The notes under the pieces are model-generated. The model worked only from the letters and a program-made list of their open reading frames with translations, was not told the origin of the DNA and searched no databases. This document shows, piece by piece, positions 1 to 11,729 of a DNA stretch of 64,000 nt. A program made the translations under genes and the position numbers. Position 1 is the stretch's first letter; every line of letters starts with the position of its first letter. Origin of the DNA: Streptomyces avermitilis MA-4680 = NBRC 14893 (GTDB lineage Bacteria > Actinomycetota > Actinomycetes > Streptomycetales > Streptomycetaceae); assembly GCF_000009765.2 (NCBI RefSeq), contig NC_003155.5, positions 6,138,001 to 6,202,000 of the forward strand, written 5' to 3'.

Positions 1-1
1 C

Positions 2-1327
2 TTCCCGCTCACCCAGGAGGAGAAGTCGCTCAGCCTGGTCAAGGGGACACTGGCGACGGCGGGCCTGTTCGTCGTGGTGCTGCTCGGGGCCATCGCCTGG
101 CTGGTGGTGCGCCAGGTGGTCACGCCGGTACGGATGGCTGCGGGGATCGCCGAGCGGCTGTCCGCCGGGCACCTGCAAGAACGTATGAAGGTCACGGGCG
201 AGGACGACATCGCGCGCCTCGGCGAGGCTTTCAACAAGATGGCGCAGAACCTTCAGTTGAAGATTCAGCAGCTGGAGGACCTCTCGCGGATGCAGCGGCG
301 GTTCGTGTCGGACGTGTCGCACGAGCTGCGTACGCCGTTGACGACCGTGCGGATGGCGGCCGACGTCATCCATGAGGCGCGCGTGGACTTCGATCCGGTG
401 ACCGCGCGGTCCGCGGAACTGCTCGCCGACCAGCTGGACCGGTTCGAGTCGCTGCTCGCGGATCTGCTGGAGATCAGCCGCTTCGACGCGGGCGCGGCGG
501 CGCTGGAGGCGGACGCGATCGACCTGCGGGAGGTCGTCCGGCGGGTCGTCAGCGGGGCCGAGCCGCTCGCCGAGCGGAAGGGCACGCACATACGTGTCGT
601 CGGTGACCAGCAGCCCGTGGTGGCCGAGGCGGACGCCCGGCGCGTCGAGCGGGTGCTGCGCAATCTCGTGGTCAACGCCGTGGAGCACGGTGAGGGCAAG
701 GACGTGGTGGTCAAGCTCGCCGCTGCGGGCGGCGCGGTCGCTGTCGCGGTGCGTGACTACGGGGTGGGGCTCAAGCCCGGCGAGGCGACCCGGGTGTTCA
801 GCCGTTTCTGGCGGGCGGATCCGGCACGCGCGCGTACCACCGGTGGTACGGGCCTCGGGCTGTCCATCGCCTTGGAGGACGCCCGGCTGCACGGCGGCTG
901 GTTGCAGGCATGGGGTGAGCCGGGCGGCGGTTCGCAGTTCCGGCTGACGCTGCCGCGGACCGCGGACGAGCCGCTGCGGGGATCCCCGATACCGCTGGAG
1001 CCCAAGGACTCGCGGCGTAATCGTGGACTTAATGGTGCCGGTCTGCCGCTCGGCGGCTCCGGCAAGCTCGCCACGGTGCCCGTCCAGCCCGCCGGTGAGA
1101 ACGCGCCGCCGCAGATGCCCCCGCGCGCGCCCATGGCGCCGCGGCTGGCGACGGCGACCCCCACAGCCGACCCCACCGCGCTGCCCGGTAACGGCGCGCG
1201 GGTGGTGCCGCGGCCCGCGGGCGGCGCACGCAAGCAGAACGACACGCCCCCGGCGAGCGGGGGACGGAGCACACAGGAGCCGCCCGAGAGCGGCAGCGGG
1301 CAAGGGGAGGCATTTCGTGGGCGCTGA
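2..1327 (+). CDS. mtrB: MtrB-type sensor histidine kinase (5' end missing)
   Basis: This is the C-terminal 441 residues of a membrane sensor kinase; the start lies before the window. The frame opens at base 2 with the end of the external sensor domain. A membrane segment (about bases 50-115) follows, then a HAMP linker, the HisKA dimerisation helix with the H-box VSHELRTPL (phospho-accepting His at 320-322), the N-box NLVVNAVEHG, and G-boxes DYGVGL and TGLGLSIA. In actinobacteria MtrB phosphorylates the response regulator MtrA, which links cell-cycle, wall and developmental control; mtrA should lie just upstream. The last 120 residues are a Pro/Ala/Arg-rich tail of no evident function. The 3' end overlaps lpqB by 11 bases, as is typical of an mtrA-mtrB-lpqB operon. 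Confidence 0.95.
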   Translation, partial: FPLTQEEKSLSLVKGTLATAGLFVVVLLGAIAWLVVRQVVTPVRMAAGIAERLSAGHLQERMKVTGEDDIARLGEAFNKMAQNLQLKIQQLEDLSRMQRRFVSDVSHELRTPLTTVRMAADVIHEARVDFDPVTARSAELLADQLDRFESLLADLLEISRFDAGAAALEADAIDLREVVRRVVSGAEPLAERKGTHIRVVGDQQPVVAEADARRVERVLRNLVVNAVEHGEGKDVVVKLAAAGGAVAVAVRDYGVGLKPGEATRVFSRFWRADPARARTTGGTGLGLSIALEDARLHGGWLQAWGEPGGGSQFRLTLPRTADEPLRGSPIPLEPKDSRRNRGLNGAGLPLGGSGKLATVPVQPAGENAPPQMPPRAPMAPRLATATPTADPTALPGNGARVVPRPAGGARKQNDTPPASGGRSTQEPPESGSGQGEAFRGR

Positions 1328-3149
1328 GGGGGGCGGCCGACGGCGCGCGCTGCGGCTGGGGGCGTACGTCGGCTGTGGTGCCGTGCTGCTGACGGGGTGC
1401 GCCTCGATGCCGGACAGCGGGGATCTGCGGGGTGTCGAGTCGACGCCCCGGCAGGACGCGCAGGTCCGGGTGTTCGCGATGCCGCCGCGTGAGGATGCCG
1501 CGCCCGCTGAGATCGTCCAGGGTTTCCTGGAGGCGCTGACCAGCGACGACCCGCAGTATGAGACGGCGCGGGAGTACCTCACCGGCGATGCCTCGAAGCA
1601 GTGGCGGCCCTACAAGTCCACCACCGTGCTCGCCGACGGGCCGAATCCCGAGCCGGAGCGCACGAGGAACCGGGAGACCGGCGACGACTTCGCGTACACG
1701 CTGACGGGCAGCAGGCTCGCCAAGGTGGACGGGCAGCACGCGTATGCGCCGGACTCGGGTGACTACACCGGGACGGTGCATCTCACGCTGCAGCGGAAGA
1801 CCGGGCAGTGGCGCATCGACGCGCTCCCGCAGGGCGTGGTGATGGGCAAGTCCGACTTCGAACGCAACTACAAGTCCGTCAACAAGTACTACTTCGCCTC
1901 GAACGTGCCCGCCGGGACGAGCGGTCAGCTGGGCACCGTCGCGGACCCGGTGTACGTACGCGGCAAGGTGGACCCGGTGACGGCGATGGTCACCGAGCTG
2001 CTGAAGGGCCCCACGCGCTGGCTGGCGCCGGTGGCGAGGTCGAGCTTCCCCACCGACACGGGGCTGAAGAAGGGCGTCACGTCGCTGGCGCCCGACGACC
2101 AGAACAAGCTGACGGTGCCGCTGAACAAGAAGGCCGACCGCGTCGGACGGGCGCAGTGCACCAAGATGGCGGCCCAACTTCTGTTCACGCTCAAGGATCT
2201 GACGCCCACGGGTGTGGACGAGGTGGAGCTGCAGCGGTCCGACGGGTCCACGCTGTGCGATCTCGGGGAGGCCGAGGCCGAGAGCATCGCCTCGCACGGC
2301 ACGGGCAAGTCGGGCGAGTACGAGTACTTCATCGACGGCGAGCAGCGGCTCGTGCGGTTGTCCGGCAGCAGCAACGGCAAGGACCCGGATCCGGTGCCTG
2401 GGGCGCTGGGTGAGGGTGCCAAGAAGCTGCGCGCTGCGGCGGTCTCGCGTGACGAGGTCACCGCGGCCGGGGTCTCGTTCGACGGGAGCTCGCTGTACGT
2501 CGGGTCGCTGGTGTCGGGTGCCTCGCTCGGCGAGGCGGTCGTGCACAGTGCGGGCACGACCGAGAAGGACCGGCTGACGACTCCCAGCTGGGACGGCGGA
2601 GGTGACCTGTGGGTGGCCGACCGGGACCCGGCGAAGTCCCGGCTGCTCCTGTTGCAGAAGGGCTCGGGCGAACCGCTGGAGGTGCGCACGCCCAGGCTCG
2701 ACGGGCGCATCGACGCCGTACGAGTGGCTGCCGACGGCGTGCGGATCGCGCTGATCGTGGAACGGGACGGCAAGACGTCTCTGCAGATCGGACGTATCGA
2801 GCGGGAGACCAAGGCCGATGAGCGCGCCGATGTGTCGATTCTCGAACTGCACTCCGTGACACCGCAGCTGGAGGAGGTCACGGCCATGTCGTGGGCCGGG
2901 GACAGCCGGCTCGTGGTGGTCGGGCGCGAGAAGGGCGGTGTGCAGCAGATGCGGTACGTCCAGGTCGACGGCTCCACGCCGTCGGGCTCGGCGCCCGCCT
3001 CGCTGACCGGCGTGCAGCAGATCGCGGCGTCCGAGGACGAGCGGCTGCCGCTGGTGGCGTACTCGGAGGACGGGATCGTACGGCTGTCGTCCGGAGCGCA
3101 GTGGCAGAAGGTCATGAAGGAGGGGACGGCTCCGGTCTATCCGGGCTGA
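1317..3149 (+). CDS. lpqB: LpqB family lipoprotein, MtrAB accessory protein
   Basis: A 610-residue lipoprotein anchored on the outer face of the membrane. The GTG at 1317 is chosen because GGGGAGG lies 7 bases upstream and it gives a proper signal: Arg-rich n-region, hydrophobic core and lipobox LTGC with the lipidated Cys at 28. An N-terminal GerMN-like domain (about 60-330) is followed by a C-terminal region that looks like an irregular beta-propeller (LpqB family). In mycobacteria LpqB binds the external domain of MtrB and modulates MtrA signalling; the same role is inferred here from the overlapping gene order. A hairpin terminator follows at 3192-3225. Confidence 0.93.
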   Translation: MGAEGGGRRRALRLGAYVGCGAVLLTGCASMPDSGDLRGVESTPRQDAQVRVFAMPPREDAAPAEIVQGFLEALTSDDPQYETAREYLTGDASKQWRPYKSTTVLADGPNPEPERTRNRETGDDFAYTLTGSRLAKVDGQHAYAPDSGDYTGTVHLTLQRKTGQWRIDALPQGVVMGKSDFERNYKSVNKYYFASNVPAGTSGQLGTVADPVYVRGKVDPVTAMVTELLKGPTRWLAPVARSSFPTDTGLKKGVTSLAPDDQNKLTVPLNKKADRVGRAQCTKMAAQLLFTLKDLTPTGVDEVELQRSDGSTLCDLGEAEAESIASHGTGKSGEYEYFIDGEQRLVRLSGSSNGKDPDPVPGALGEGAKKLRAAAVSRDEVTAAGVSFDGSSLYVGSLVSGASLGEAVVHSAGTTEKDRLTTPSWDGGGDLWVADRDPAKSRLLLLQKGSGEPLEVRTPRLDGRIDAVRVAADGVRIALIVERDGKTSLQIGRIERETKADERADVSILELHSVTPQLEEVTAMSWAGDSRLVVVGREKGGVQQMRYVQVDGSTPSGSAPASLTGVQQIAASEDERLPLVAYSEDGIVRLSSGAQWQKVMKEGTAPVYPG

Positions 3150-3191
3150 GCCCCGTTGTCCCAGGTGAGAGGCCATTCGAGGCTTCCGCGT

Positions 3192-3225
3192 CACAGGCCG
3201 TCCCCCGTGTGGGTGACGGCCTGTG
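3192..3225 (+). terminator. Hairpin after lpqB
   Basis: Perfect 11-base arms CACAGGCCGTC (3192-3202) and GACGGCCTGTG (3215-3225) with a 12-base loop. It lies 42 bases after the lpqB stop and would end the mtrAB-lpqB transcript. Confidence 0.7.
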
Positions 3226-3239
3226 GCGATGGTGGCCGG

Positions 3240-3262
3240 TTGTCCACAGGGAGTTGTCCACA
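3240..3262 (+). promoter_or_regulatory. Two perfect DnaA-box-like sites in tandem
   Basis: TTGTCCACA occurs at 3240-3248 and again at 3254-3262, 14 bases start to start. This is the preferred Streptomyces DnaA box as I know it. The pair sits between the lpqB hairpin and the comF start, outside any reading frame I accept. It could titrate DnaA or regulate comF; neither is shown. Confidence 0.55.
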
Positions 3263-3302
3263 GGTCTGGCAGGACAGCGCGGGCATTGGCACAGTGGTGG
3301 GC

Positions 3303-4175
3303 ATGCGGGGGTGGTGGCAGGACCTCACGGATCTGGTGCTGCCGGCCGAGTGCGGAGGCTGCGGCAAGCCTCGTACGGTGCTCTGCCCGGAGTGCCGTGC
3401 CGCCCTTCACGGGGCCGCGCCGTGCCGGGTGCGACCGGAGCCGGAGCCGTCGGGGCTGCCTGTCGTGCACGCGTCGGCGGCGTACGAGGGCGGGGTGCGG
3501 GCGGCGCTCCTCGCGCACAAGGAACGCGGTGCGCTGGCGCTGGCAGGACCGCTGGGGACGGCTCTGGCGGGGGCTGTGCGGGCGGGGCTGGGGTCTGCGA
3601 GGCCCTGGTGCGGGGACGGGCCGGTGCGGCCCGGAGGCGGCGTCGTGCGGGAGTCCGTGCTGCTGGTTCCGGTGCCGTCGTCGCGGCGGGTGGTGCGGGC
3701 GCGGGGGCATGATCCCGCGCGGCGGATCGCGCTCGCGGCGGCGGGAGAGCTGCGGCGGGCCGGGACGGTGGCGCGGGTGGCGGCCGTGCTGCGGCAGCGG
3801 CGGTTCGTGGCAGACCAGTCGGGGCTCAACGCCCGGCAGCGGCTGGCGAATCTCGCGGGCGCGCTGGAGGTGGCCGCCGGGGGCGCCCGGCTGCTGGCCG
3901 GTGGGGGGCGGGTCGTGCTCGTCGACGACCTGATGACGACCGGCGCTTCGCTGGCGGAGGCGGCCCGCGCGGTGCGGGCCGCGATGGCGGACACGCAGGT
4001 GTACGGAGAAGGAACGCGGGAAACAACGGGAGAACGGATGGTGGGAGCGACAGTGACGGAGCCGGAGCGGACAGAAGCCGTACGGAGAATGGCGCGTACG
4101 AGCGATGCCGGAGACGGGGTCCGAGCAGCCGTTGTCGCAGCTTCTCCGGACGCTTTCGAAATAAACTGGAACTGA
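3303..4175 (+). CDS. ComF family phosphoribosyltransferase-like protein
   Basis: A 290-residue protein with an N-terminal zinc-ribbon pair (ECGGCG and CPEC, within residues 15-32) and a C-terminal PRTase fold with the PRPP-binding motif VVLVDDLMTTGAS at about 203-215. ComF/GntX proteins act with competence or DNA-processing machinery where studied; the role in Streptomyces is unknown. The ATG at 3303 is preferred because the zinc-ribbon follows at once, but in-frame GTGs at 3294 and 3297 are possible and no Shine-Dalgarno is clear. The last 60 residues or so form an unmatched, polar tail encoded by visibly more A-rich DNA (4010-4170). Confidence 0.88.
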   Translation: MRGWWQDLTDLVLPAECGGCGKPRTVLCPECRAALHGAAPCRVRPEPEPSGLPVVHASAAYEGGVRAALLAHKERGALALAGPLGTALAGAVRAGLGSARPWCGDGPVRPGGGVVRESVLLVPVPSSRRVVRARGHDPARRIALAAAGELRRAGTVARVAAVLRQRRFVADQSGLNARQRLANLAGALEVAAGGARLLAGGGRVVLVDDLMTTGASLAEAARAVRAAMADTQVYGEGTRETTGERMVGATVTEPERTEAVRRMARTSDAGDGVRAAVVAASPDAFEINWN

Positions 4176-4490
4176 CCACGAACTTGCATCGTTGCAGGTA
4201 ACCAGAGGGTAATTTCACCTGAACGGAGGTACGCCGCGGTAGAGGGTGACGACATCCGTCCAGGCGAGATATGTTCGGTTGTGAGGGAATGGCACAGCCC
4301 GCACCTCGCATATCCGAATGCCGTGCCGCGGGTTTTCTGCAATCACCCGCACCGGTGGGGTGGAGATCTCGCCCACGGGGGAGGAGGAGGTGGACGTCAC
4401 CGAGTCCGAGGTTCCGGTGCTCACCGGGGCCTGGTGCAAAAGGGAGATGCTCCGCCAGGGATGCGGAGTGATCCGGGAACGGAGTTCTGC
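4176..4490. other. 315-base leader region of the hibernation factor gene
   Basis: No gene found. The reading frame of the next gene stays open upstream to an ATG at 4281, but that stretch does not look like the S30AE family and has no good ribosome site. The sequence is relatively AT-rich around 4150-4280 and is the likely promoter region. I could not fix a promoter. Confidence 0.4.
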
Positions 4491-5183
4491 GTGGACATCG
4501 TCGTCAAGGGCCGCAAGACCGAGGTGCCCGAGCGGTTCCGCAAGCACGTGGCCGAGAAGCTGAAGCTGGAGAAGATCCAGAAGCTCGATGGCAAGGTGAT
4601 CAGCCTCGACGTCGAGGTGTCCAAGGAGCCCAACCCCCGGCAGGCCGACCGTTGCGACCGAGTGGAGATCACGCTCCGCTCCCGCGGACCGGTGATCCGG
4701 GCGGAGGCAGCGGCCAGCGATCCGTACGCGGCGCTCGACCTGGCGGCGGACAAGCTCGAAGCCCGGCTGCGCAAGGAGCACGACAAGCGCCACACCCGCC
4801 GCGGTGCGGGCAGGCTCTCCGCCGCGGACGTCGCCGACACCGTTCCGGGCGCAGCGACGCTGAACGGGAGCGGCGGCATCGTCAGTGAGGCGGAGTCGGA
4901 CGGTATCCCGACCAAGAAGATCGGCTCGCTCGAGGTCAAGGGCGAAGGCCCCCTCGTGGTCCGCGAGAAGACCCACGTTGCTTCCCCGATGTCGCTCGAC
5001 CAGGCGCTCTACGAGATGGAGCTGGTCGGGCATGACTTCTATCTGTTCGTCGACTCCGAGACCAAGGAGCCCAGTGTCGTCTACCGGCGGCACGCATACG
5101 ACTACGGCGTCATCCACCTCAGCACGGACCCGATGGTCGCCCAGGCGCAGTCGGCCGACGCGGGCGGTGCACTCGGCGGCTGA
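4491..5183 (+). CDS. hpf: Ribosome hibernation promoting factor, long form
   Basis: A 230-residue HPF/RaiA-family protein. Residues 1-105 form the S30AE domain, which binds in the 30S decoding channel (starts MDIVVKGRKTEVPERFRKHV). A charged linker follows, then the C-terminal domain (about 172-225, with FYLFVDSETKEPSVVYRR) that dimerises two 70S ribosomes into inactive 100S particles. The length and this C-terminal domain mark the long form used by Gram-positive bacteria in stationary phase and stress. The start is GTG with a CGGAG element 7 bases upstream. It stands alone, with a strong terminator at 5206-5244. Confidence 0.95.
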   Translation: MDIVVKGRKTEVPERFRKHVAEKLKLEKIQKLDGKVISLDVEVSKEPNPRQADRCDRVEITLRSRGPVIRAEAAASDPYAALDLAADKLEARLRKEHDKRHTRRGAGRLSAADVADTVPGAATLNGSGGIVSEAESDGIPTKKIGSLEVKGEGPLVVREKTHVASPMSLDQALYEMELVGHDFYLFVDSETKEPSVVYRRHAYDYGVIHLSTDPMVAQAQSADAGGALGG

Positions 5184-5205
5184 CCTCGCCGGCTGACAAC
5201 TGGAT

Positions 5206-5244
5206 CGGTGCCCCTGGAGTGCGTGTGCGCCCCCAGGGGCACCG
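5206..5244 (+). terminator. Hairpin after hpf
   Basis: Perfect 12-base arms CGGTGCCCCTGG (5206-5217) and CCAGGGGCACCG (5233-5244), 22 bases after the hpf stop. Confidence 0.8.
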
Positions 5245-5388
5245 GTGTGCGCCCCGTTCGCACCGCGGTCTGTCACCGCACTGTCGTCCGGGCATGGAAT
5301 CATGGCCGCACCGGCCCAACCGGTGGGCCGTTGCCTTGGGTTGGCGATGGCACAGGACTACAGGCCACAGCCTTCAGGGGGAGGAACC

Positions 5389-6135
5389 ATGGCGGACAGC
5401 TTCGGACCGATGCGGGACGACGATGCCGACGGCGGCGTCGTCGGCATGGGCCCGGACGCGGACTCTCCGGGCAAGGAGCCCATCCGAGTCCTTGTCGTGG
5501 ACGACCACGCCCTCTTCCGCCGCGGTCTGGAGATCGTGCTCGCGGCCGAGGAGGACATCCAGGTCGTCGGAGAGGCCGGCGACGGCGCGGAGGCCGTGGA
5601 CAAGGCCGCGGATCTGCTGCCCGACATCGTGCTGATGGACGTACGGATGCCCAAGCGCGGCGGGATCGAGGCGTGCACCTCCATCAAGGAGGTGGCGCCC
5701 AGCGCGAAGATCATCATGTTGACGATCAGCGACGAAGAGGCCGATCTCTACGACGCGATCAAGGCGGGCGCGACCGGTTATCTCCTCAAGGAGATCTCCA
5801 CGGACGAGGTGGCCACGGCCATTCGCGCGGTCGCCGACGGGCAGTCGCAGATCAGCCCTTCCATGGCGTCGAAACTCCTCACCGAGTTCAAGTCGATGAT
5901 CCAGCGGACGGACGAGCGCCGTCTGGTGCCCGCGCCGCGGCTCACGGACCGCGAACTGGAAGTCCTCAAGCTGGTCGCCACCGGGATGAACAACCGCGAT
6001 ATCGCGAAGGAGCTGTTCATCTCCGAGAACACCGTGAAGAACCATGTGCGCAACATCCTGGAGAAGCTGCAACTGCACTCCAGGATGGAGGCGGTGGTGT
6101 ACGCGATGCGGGAGAAGATCCTCGAGATCCGGTAG
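5389..6135 (+). CDS. NarL/LuxR-type response regulator, orphan
   Basis: A 248-residue response regulator with a receiver domain (about 31-150) and a LuxR-type helix-turn-helix (about 175-240, starting LTDRELEVLKL). The acidic pair D38-D39 and the phospho-acceptor D84 (VLMDVRMP) are intact, as is the Lys in GYLLKE, so control by phosphorylation is expected. No partner kinase is adjacent. The ATG at 5389 has a GGGGGAGG site just upstream. A 30-residue acidic N-terminal extension precedes the receiver. It converges on the gene at 6163 with only 27 bases between them. Confidence 0.92.
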   Translation: MADSFGPMRDDDADGGVVGMGPDADSPGKEPIRVLVVDDHALFRRGLEIVLAAEEDIQVVGEAGDGAEAVDKAADLLPDIVLMDVRMPKRGGIEACTSIKEVAPSAKIIMLTISDEEADLYDAIKAGATGYLLKEISTDEVATAIRAVADGQSQISPSMASKLLTEFKSMIQRTDERRLVPAPRLTDRELEVLKLVATGMNNRDIAKELFISENTVKNHVRNILEKLQLHSRMEAVVYAMREKILEIR

Positions 6136-6162
6136 CGGCACCCGACAGGCGTTCGCCCGGGG

Positions 6163-7365
6163 TCATCCCAGGGTGCGGGCCAGTTCCCTGACGAGGGGCT
6201 CGCGCAGTTCCGGGATGTCCACCCGCTCCACTCGTACGTCCGTGCAGTCCACCCAGGTCGCGGCCTCCACCAGGGCCTGCGCCACTCCCGGGACCGCCGT
6301 GGGGCCGTCCAGGGTCACCTGCTTGGCGACCAGGGTGCTGCCTTCGCGCGCGGGGTCCACGCGGCCGATCAGCTGCCCGCCCGCGAGCACCGGCATCGCG
6401 AAGTAGCCGTAGATCCGCTTCGGCTTCGGGACGTATGCCTCCAGGCGGTGGGTGAAGCCGAAGATCCGCTCTGTGCGCGCCCGCTCCCAGACCAGGGAGT
6501 CGAAGGGGGACAGGAGCGTCGTGCGGTGGCGGCCGCGCGGGGCCGTCTCCAGCGCCGCCGGGTCCGCCCAGGCCGGCTTGGACCAGCCCTCGACCGCCAC
6601 CGGCACCAGACCCGAGTCCGCGATCACCGCGTCGAACTGCTCGCCCTTGAGACGGTGGTAGTCGGCGATGTCCGCGCGTGTGCCCACGCCCAGGGACTGG
6701 CCCGCGAGGCGGACGAGACGGCGCAGGCACTCGGTGTCGTCCAACTCGTCGTGCAGCAGCGTCTTTGGGACGGCACGCTCGGCCAGGTCGTACACCCGCT
6801 TCCAGCCGCGGCGCTCGACGCACACCACCTCGCCGTACATGAGCGCGCGCTCCACGGCGACCTTCGTGCCCGACCAGTCCCACCACTCGCTGGTCTTCTT
6901 CGCGCCGCCCAACTCGGTCGCGGTGAGCGGGCCTTCCGTGCGGAGCTGCTTGATGACCTGGTCGTACGTGCCGTCCGGCAGCTCGTGGTTCCAGTGCGGG
7001 CGGGCGCGGTAGGCGCGGCGGCGGAAGGCGAAGTGGGGCCACTCCTCGATGGGGAGGATGCAGGCCGCGTGCGACCAGTACTCGAACGCGTGGGGGTGTG
7101 CCGGGGAGGCGTCGGCGGATGCGGTGGTCCAGTACGCCCGCTCGACCGTTTTGCGGCCCACCGCGCCCAGGCGGGCGTACGGGATCAGCTCGTGCGAGCG
7201 GGCGAGCACCGAGATCGTGTCGAGCTGGACCGCTCCGAGGTGGCGGAGCACGCCGCGCACGCCCGCCCTACGGTCGGGGGCGCCCAAAAATCCCTGCGCG
7301 CGCAGGGCGATGCGGCGGGCGTCGTCAGCGGAGAGTTCGGCGGTGGGGCGCGGCAGGCTCGGCAT
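6163..7365 (-). CDS. YcaQ/AlkZ-like winged-helix DNA glycosylase
   Basis: A 400-residue protein of the HTH_42 family, made of tandem winged-helix domains. The segment AVQLDTISVLARSHELIPYARLG carries a Q-L-D motif; E. coli YcaQ uses a Q-x-D catalytic motif of this kind to unhook DNA interstrand crosslinks, while AlkZ self-resistance enzymes use Q-x-Q. A housekeeping crosslink or alkylation repair role is therefore likely. No antibiotic biosynthesis genes are nearby, so dedicated self-resistance is less likely. The ATG at 7365 is used; a GTG two codons upstream (7371) is equally possible. Confidence 0.87.
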   Translation of the reverse strand: MPSLPRPTAELSADDARRIALRAQGFLGAPDRRAGVRGVLRHLGAVQLDTISVLARSHELIPYARLGAVGRKTVERAYWTTASADASPAHPHAFEYWSHAACILPIEEWPHFAFRRRAYRARPHWNHELPDGTYDQVIKQLRTEGPLTATELGGAKKTSEWWDWSGTKVAVERALMYGEVVCVERRGWKRVYDLAERAVPKTLLHDELDDTECLRRLVRLAGQSLGVGTRADIADYHRLKGEQFDAVIADSGLVPVAVEGWSKPAWADPAALETAPRGRHRTTLLSPFDSLVWERARTERIFGFTHRLEAYVPKPKRIYGYFAMPVLAGGQLIGRVDPAREGSTLVAKQVTLDGPTAVPGVAQALVEAATWVDCTDVRVERVDIPELREPLVRELARTLG

Positions 7366-7428
7366 GGTCACACGGTAGGGGGTGGCACTGACAATGGGGG
7401 CTGAGCTGGGGAGACGGGGATCCGGGCC

Positions 7429-7998
7429 CTAGCGCGGCGTCGGAAGGTACGGCGCTGTCGACGGCAGTCCCAGGTCCGACGGCAACAGGGAGCCGACCCA
7501 GCAGTCCCGCCGTACTCCCTTGTTGTTGATCGCTGAGCGGAGGGTGCCCTCGATCGTGAAGCCGGCGCGTTCGGCCACTGCGCGGGAGCCCGTGTTGCCC
7601 ACTTGCGCGCGCCATTCCACGCGGTCGATCGACATCCGGGTGAACGCCCAGTGGGAGGCGGCGAGGACGGCCTCGGTGATGTAGCCGTTGCCGCGGTGCT
7701 CCTTCGTCGCCCAGAAGCCGACCTCGCTCACGCCGAGGGCGCGCATGGAGAGGGCGAGCATGCCGGCCAGTTCGCCGGAGGGGAGGAAGACGCCGAACGT
7801 GAACATGGAGCCGTTCGCCCAGCCTTCGGGCACCAGCTGATCCGTGAAGCTCGCCGCGTGCTCCGGAAGGTAGGGCGACGGGATCGTGGTCCAGCGCTGG
7901 ATCTCGGGGTCCTGGGCTGCCTCGTACACGGCGTCGGTGTCCTGGGTGCCCACGGTGCGCAGGACAAGACGATCGGTGGTCAGCGTGGCGGGTTCCAT
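7429..7998 (-). CDS. GNAT acetyltransferase, RimJ/RimL type
   Basis: A 189-residue GNAT fold. LTTDRLVLR at the N-terminus, the acetyl-CoA loop in EVGFWATKEHRGNGYITEAV and RAVAERAGFTIEG are typical of the RimJ/RimL branch, which acetylates protein N-termini or small molecules. The substrate cannot be read from sequence. It is read divergently from secA; the 234 bases between them must hold both promoters. Confidence 0.88.
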   Translation of the reverse strand: MEPATLTTDRLVLRTVGTQDTDAVYEAAQDPEIQRWTTIPSPYLPEHAASFTDQLVPEGWANGSMFTFGVFLPSGELAGMLALSMRALGVSEVGFWATKEHRGNGYITEAVLAASHWAFTRMSIDRVEWRAQVGNTGSRAVAERAGFTIEGTLRSAINNKGVRRDCWVGSLLPSDLGLPSTAPYLPTPR

Positions 7999-8232
7999 CG
8001 CCCGATTCTGCTCCGGGCGTGACGAGCGGCGCCATCGTTTTGCGCTGTGTCAGGGCGTCGTCACTTTTCGTGCTGTCGACGCGGCACCTTCCGCCACGCC
8101 CGCCCGTTGTCCTAGTGGCTGTCAGCGGCAGACCTCCCGGCGCGGCGGGGTCCTCGCTTACGATGGCCGTTGCTCAGTCATGTCAATGGAAACCAACCGT
8201 CCCAGGCCCGACCGGCAAGGAGACCAACCCCC

Positions 8233-11052
<2,820 letters not shown>

Positions 11053-11102
11053 CGTCGGCCGGGGCTCTGCCCCCGGCGGGTCGGCAGTGACGTGGCGGTT
11101 CT

Positions 11103-11134
11103 GAGGGCCGGGCACCTGTGGGTGTCCGGCCCTC
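11103..11134 (+). terminator. Hairpin after secA
   Basis: Arms GAGGGCCGGGCAC (11103-11115) and GTGTCCGGCCCTC (11122-11134), with one G-T pair and a 6-base loop, 51 bases after the secA stop. Confidence 0.8.
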
Positions 11135-11246
11135 TGCGTTGCGCGTCGCCGGCCCGTGTTGCCGCTTCGGCGCGTTGCTTCGGCGCGTTGCTTTCTGTTC
11201 GTCGCTTCTGTTTGTCGCTTCTGCTCGTGGTCCCTGGCCGGGGTTC

Positions 11247-11729
11247 CTAGTCGTCGTCCATGTGCGGCATGCGGGGACCGCCCAGTTCCACCGCCGTGCA
11301 GCGCCAGCGGTTGTCGGGCCCGTACTCCAGGCGGAACGCCATCGCGCGGAGCTGGTCGCCAGCGCCGATGCGCGCGAAGGCCTCGATCGCTCCGGGGCGC
11401 GGGACGTAGTAGCCGATGTCGCGGACGACCGGGTTGGTGCCGCGGGCGCGCAGGGGGCCGCGTTCGGCCAGCCAGGCCAGTTCGTCGTAGGCGCGGCCCG
11501 CGGTGTGGCGGAGCATGCTGTGCACCGGTCGGCGGCCGCTCAGGACGGAGAGGAGCCGGTCGGCGAAGAGGTCGGTGGGGCGGGGGTGCGGGGCGCCGGC
11601 CGACGCCGTCCGCGGCGGGCTGCCGCCGGGGGCCGTACGCCGTGGTGTGCTGCCCGGGCGACGGGTGTCGTGGCGGACGGGCGGGCGGATGCCCGGGTGG
11701 CGCTTCGTCCTGGTCATCACCTTGTTCAT
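11247..11729 (-). CDS. Rv3235-family small protein
   Basis: A 160-residue protein. The first 50 residues are basic, Pro-rich and probably disordered; the C-terminal 100 form a compact domain (DLFADRLLSVLSGRRPVHSMLRH to RCTAVELGGPR) that matches the actinobacterial Rv3235 family. In actinobacteria this gene sits beside secA, as here, on the opposite strand. Function is not known. A role with SecA or the envelope is only suggested by the conserved neighbourhood. Confidence 0.75.
   Translation of the reverse strand: MNKVMTRTKRHPGIRPPVRHDTRRPGSTPRRTAPGGSPPRTASAGAPHPRPTDLFADRLLSVLSGRRPVHSMLRHTAGRAYDELAWLAERGPLRARGTNPVVRDIGYYVPRPGAIEAFARIGAGDQLRAMAFRLEYGPDNRWRCTAVELGGPRMPHMDDD

Noticed and set aside
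4195..4212. GGGTAA after GTTG upstream of hpf, resembling a SigB-type stress promoter.
   Set aside because: The spacer is too short (12 bases) and the -35 element lacks the consensus T, so I do not claim it.
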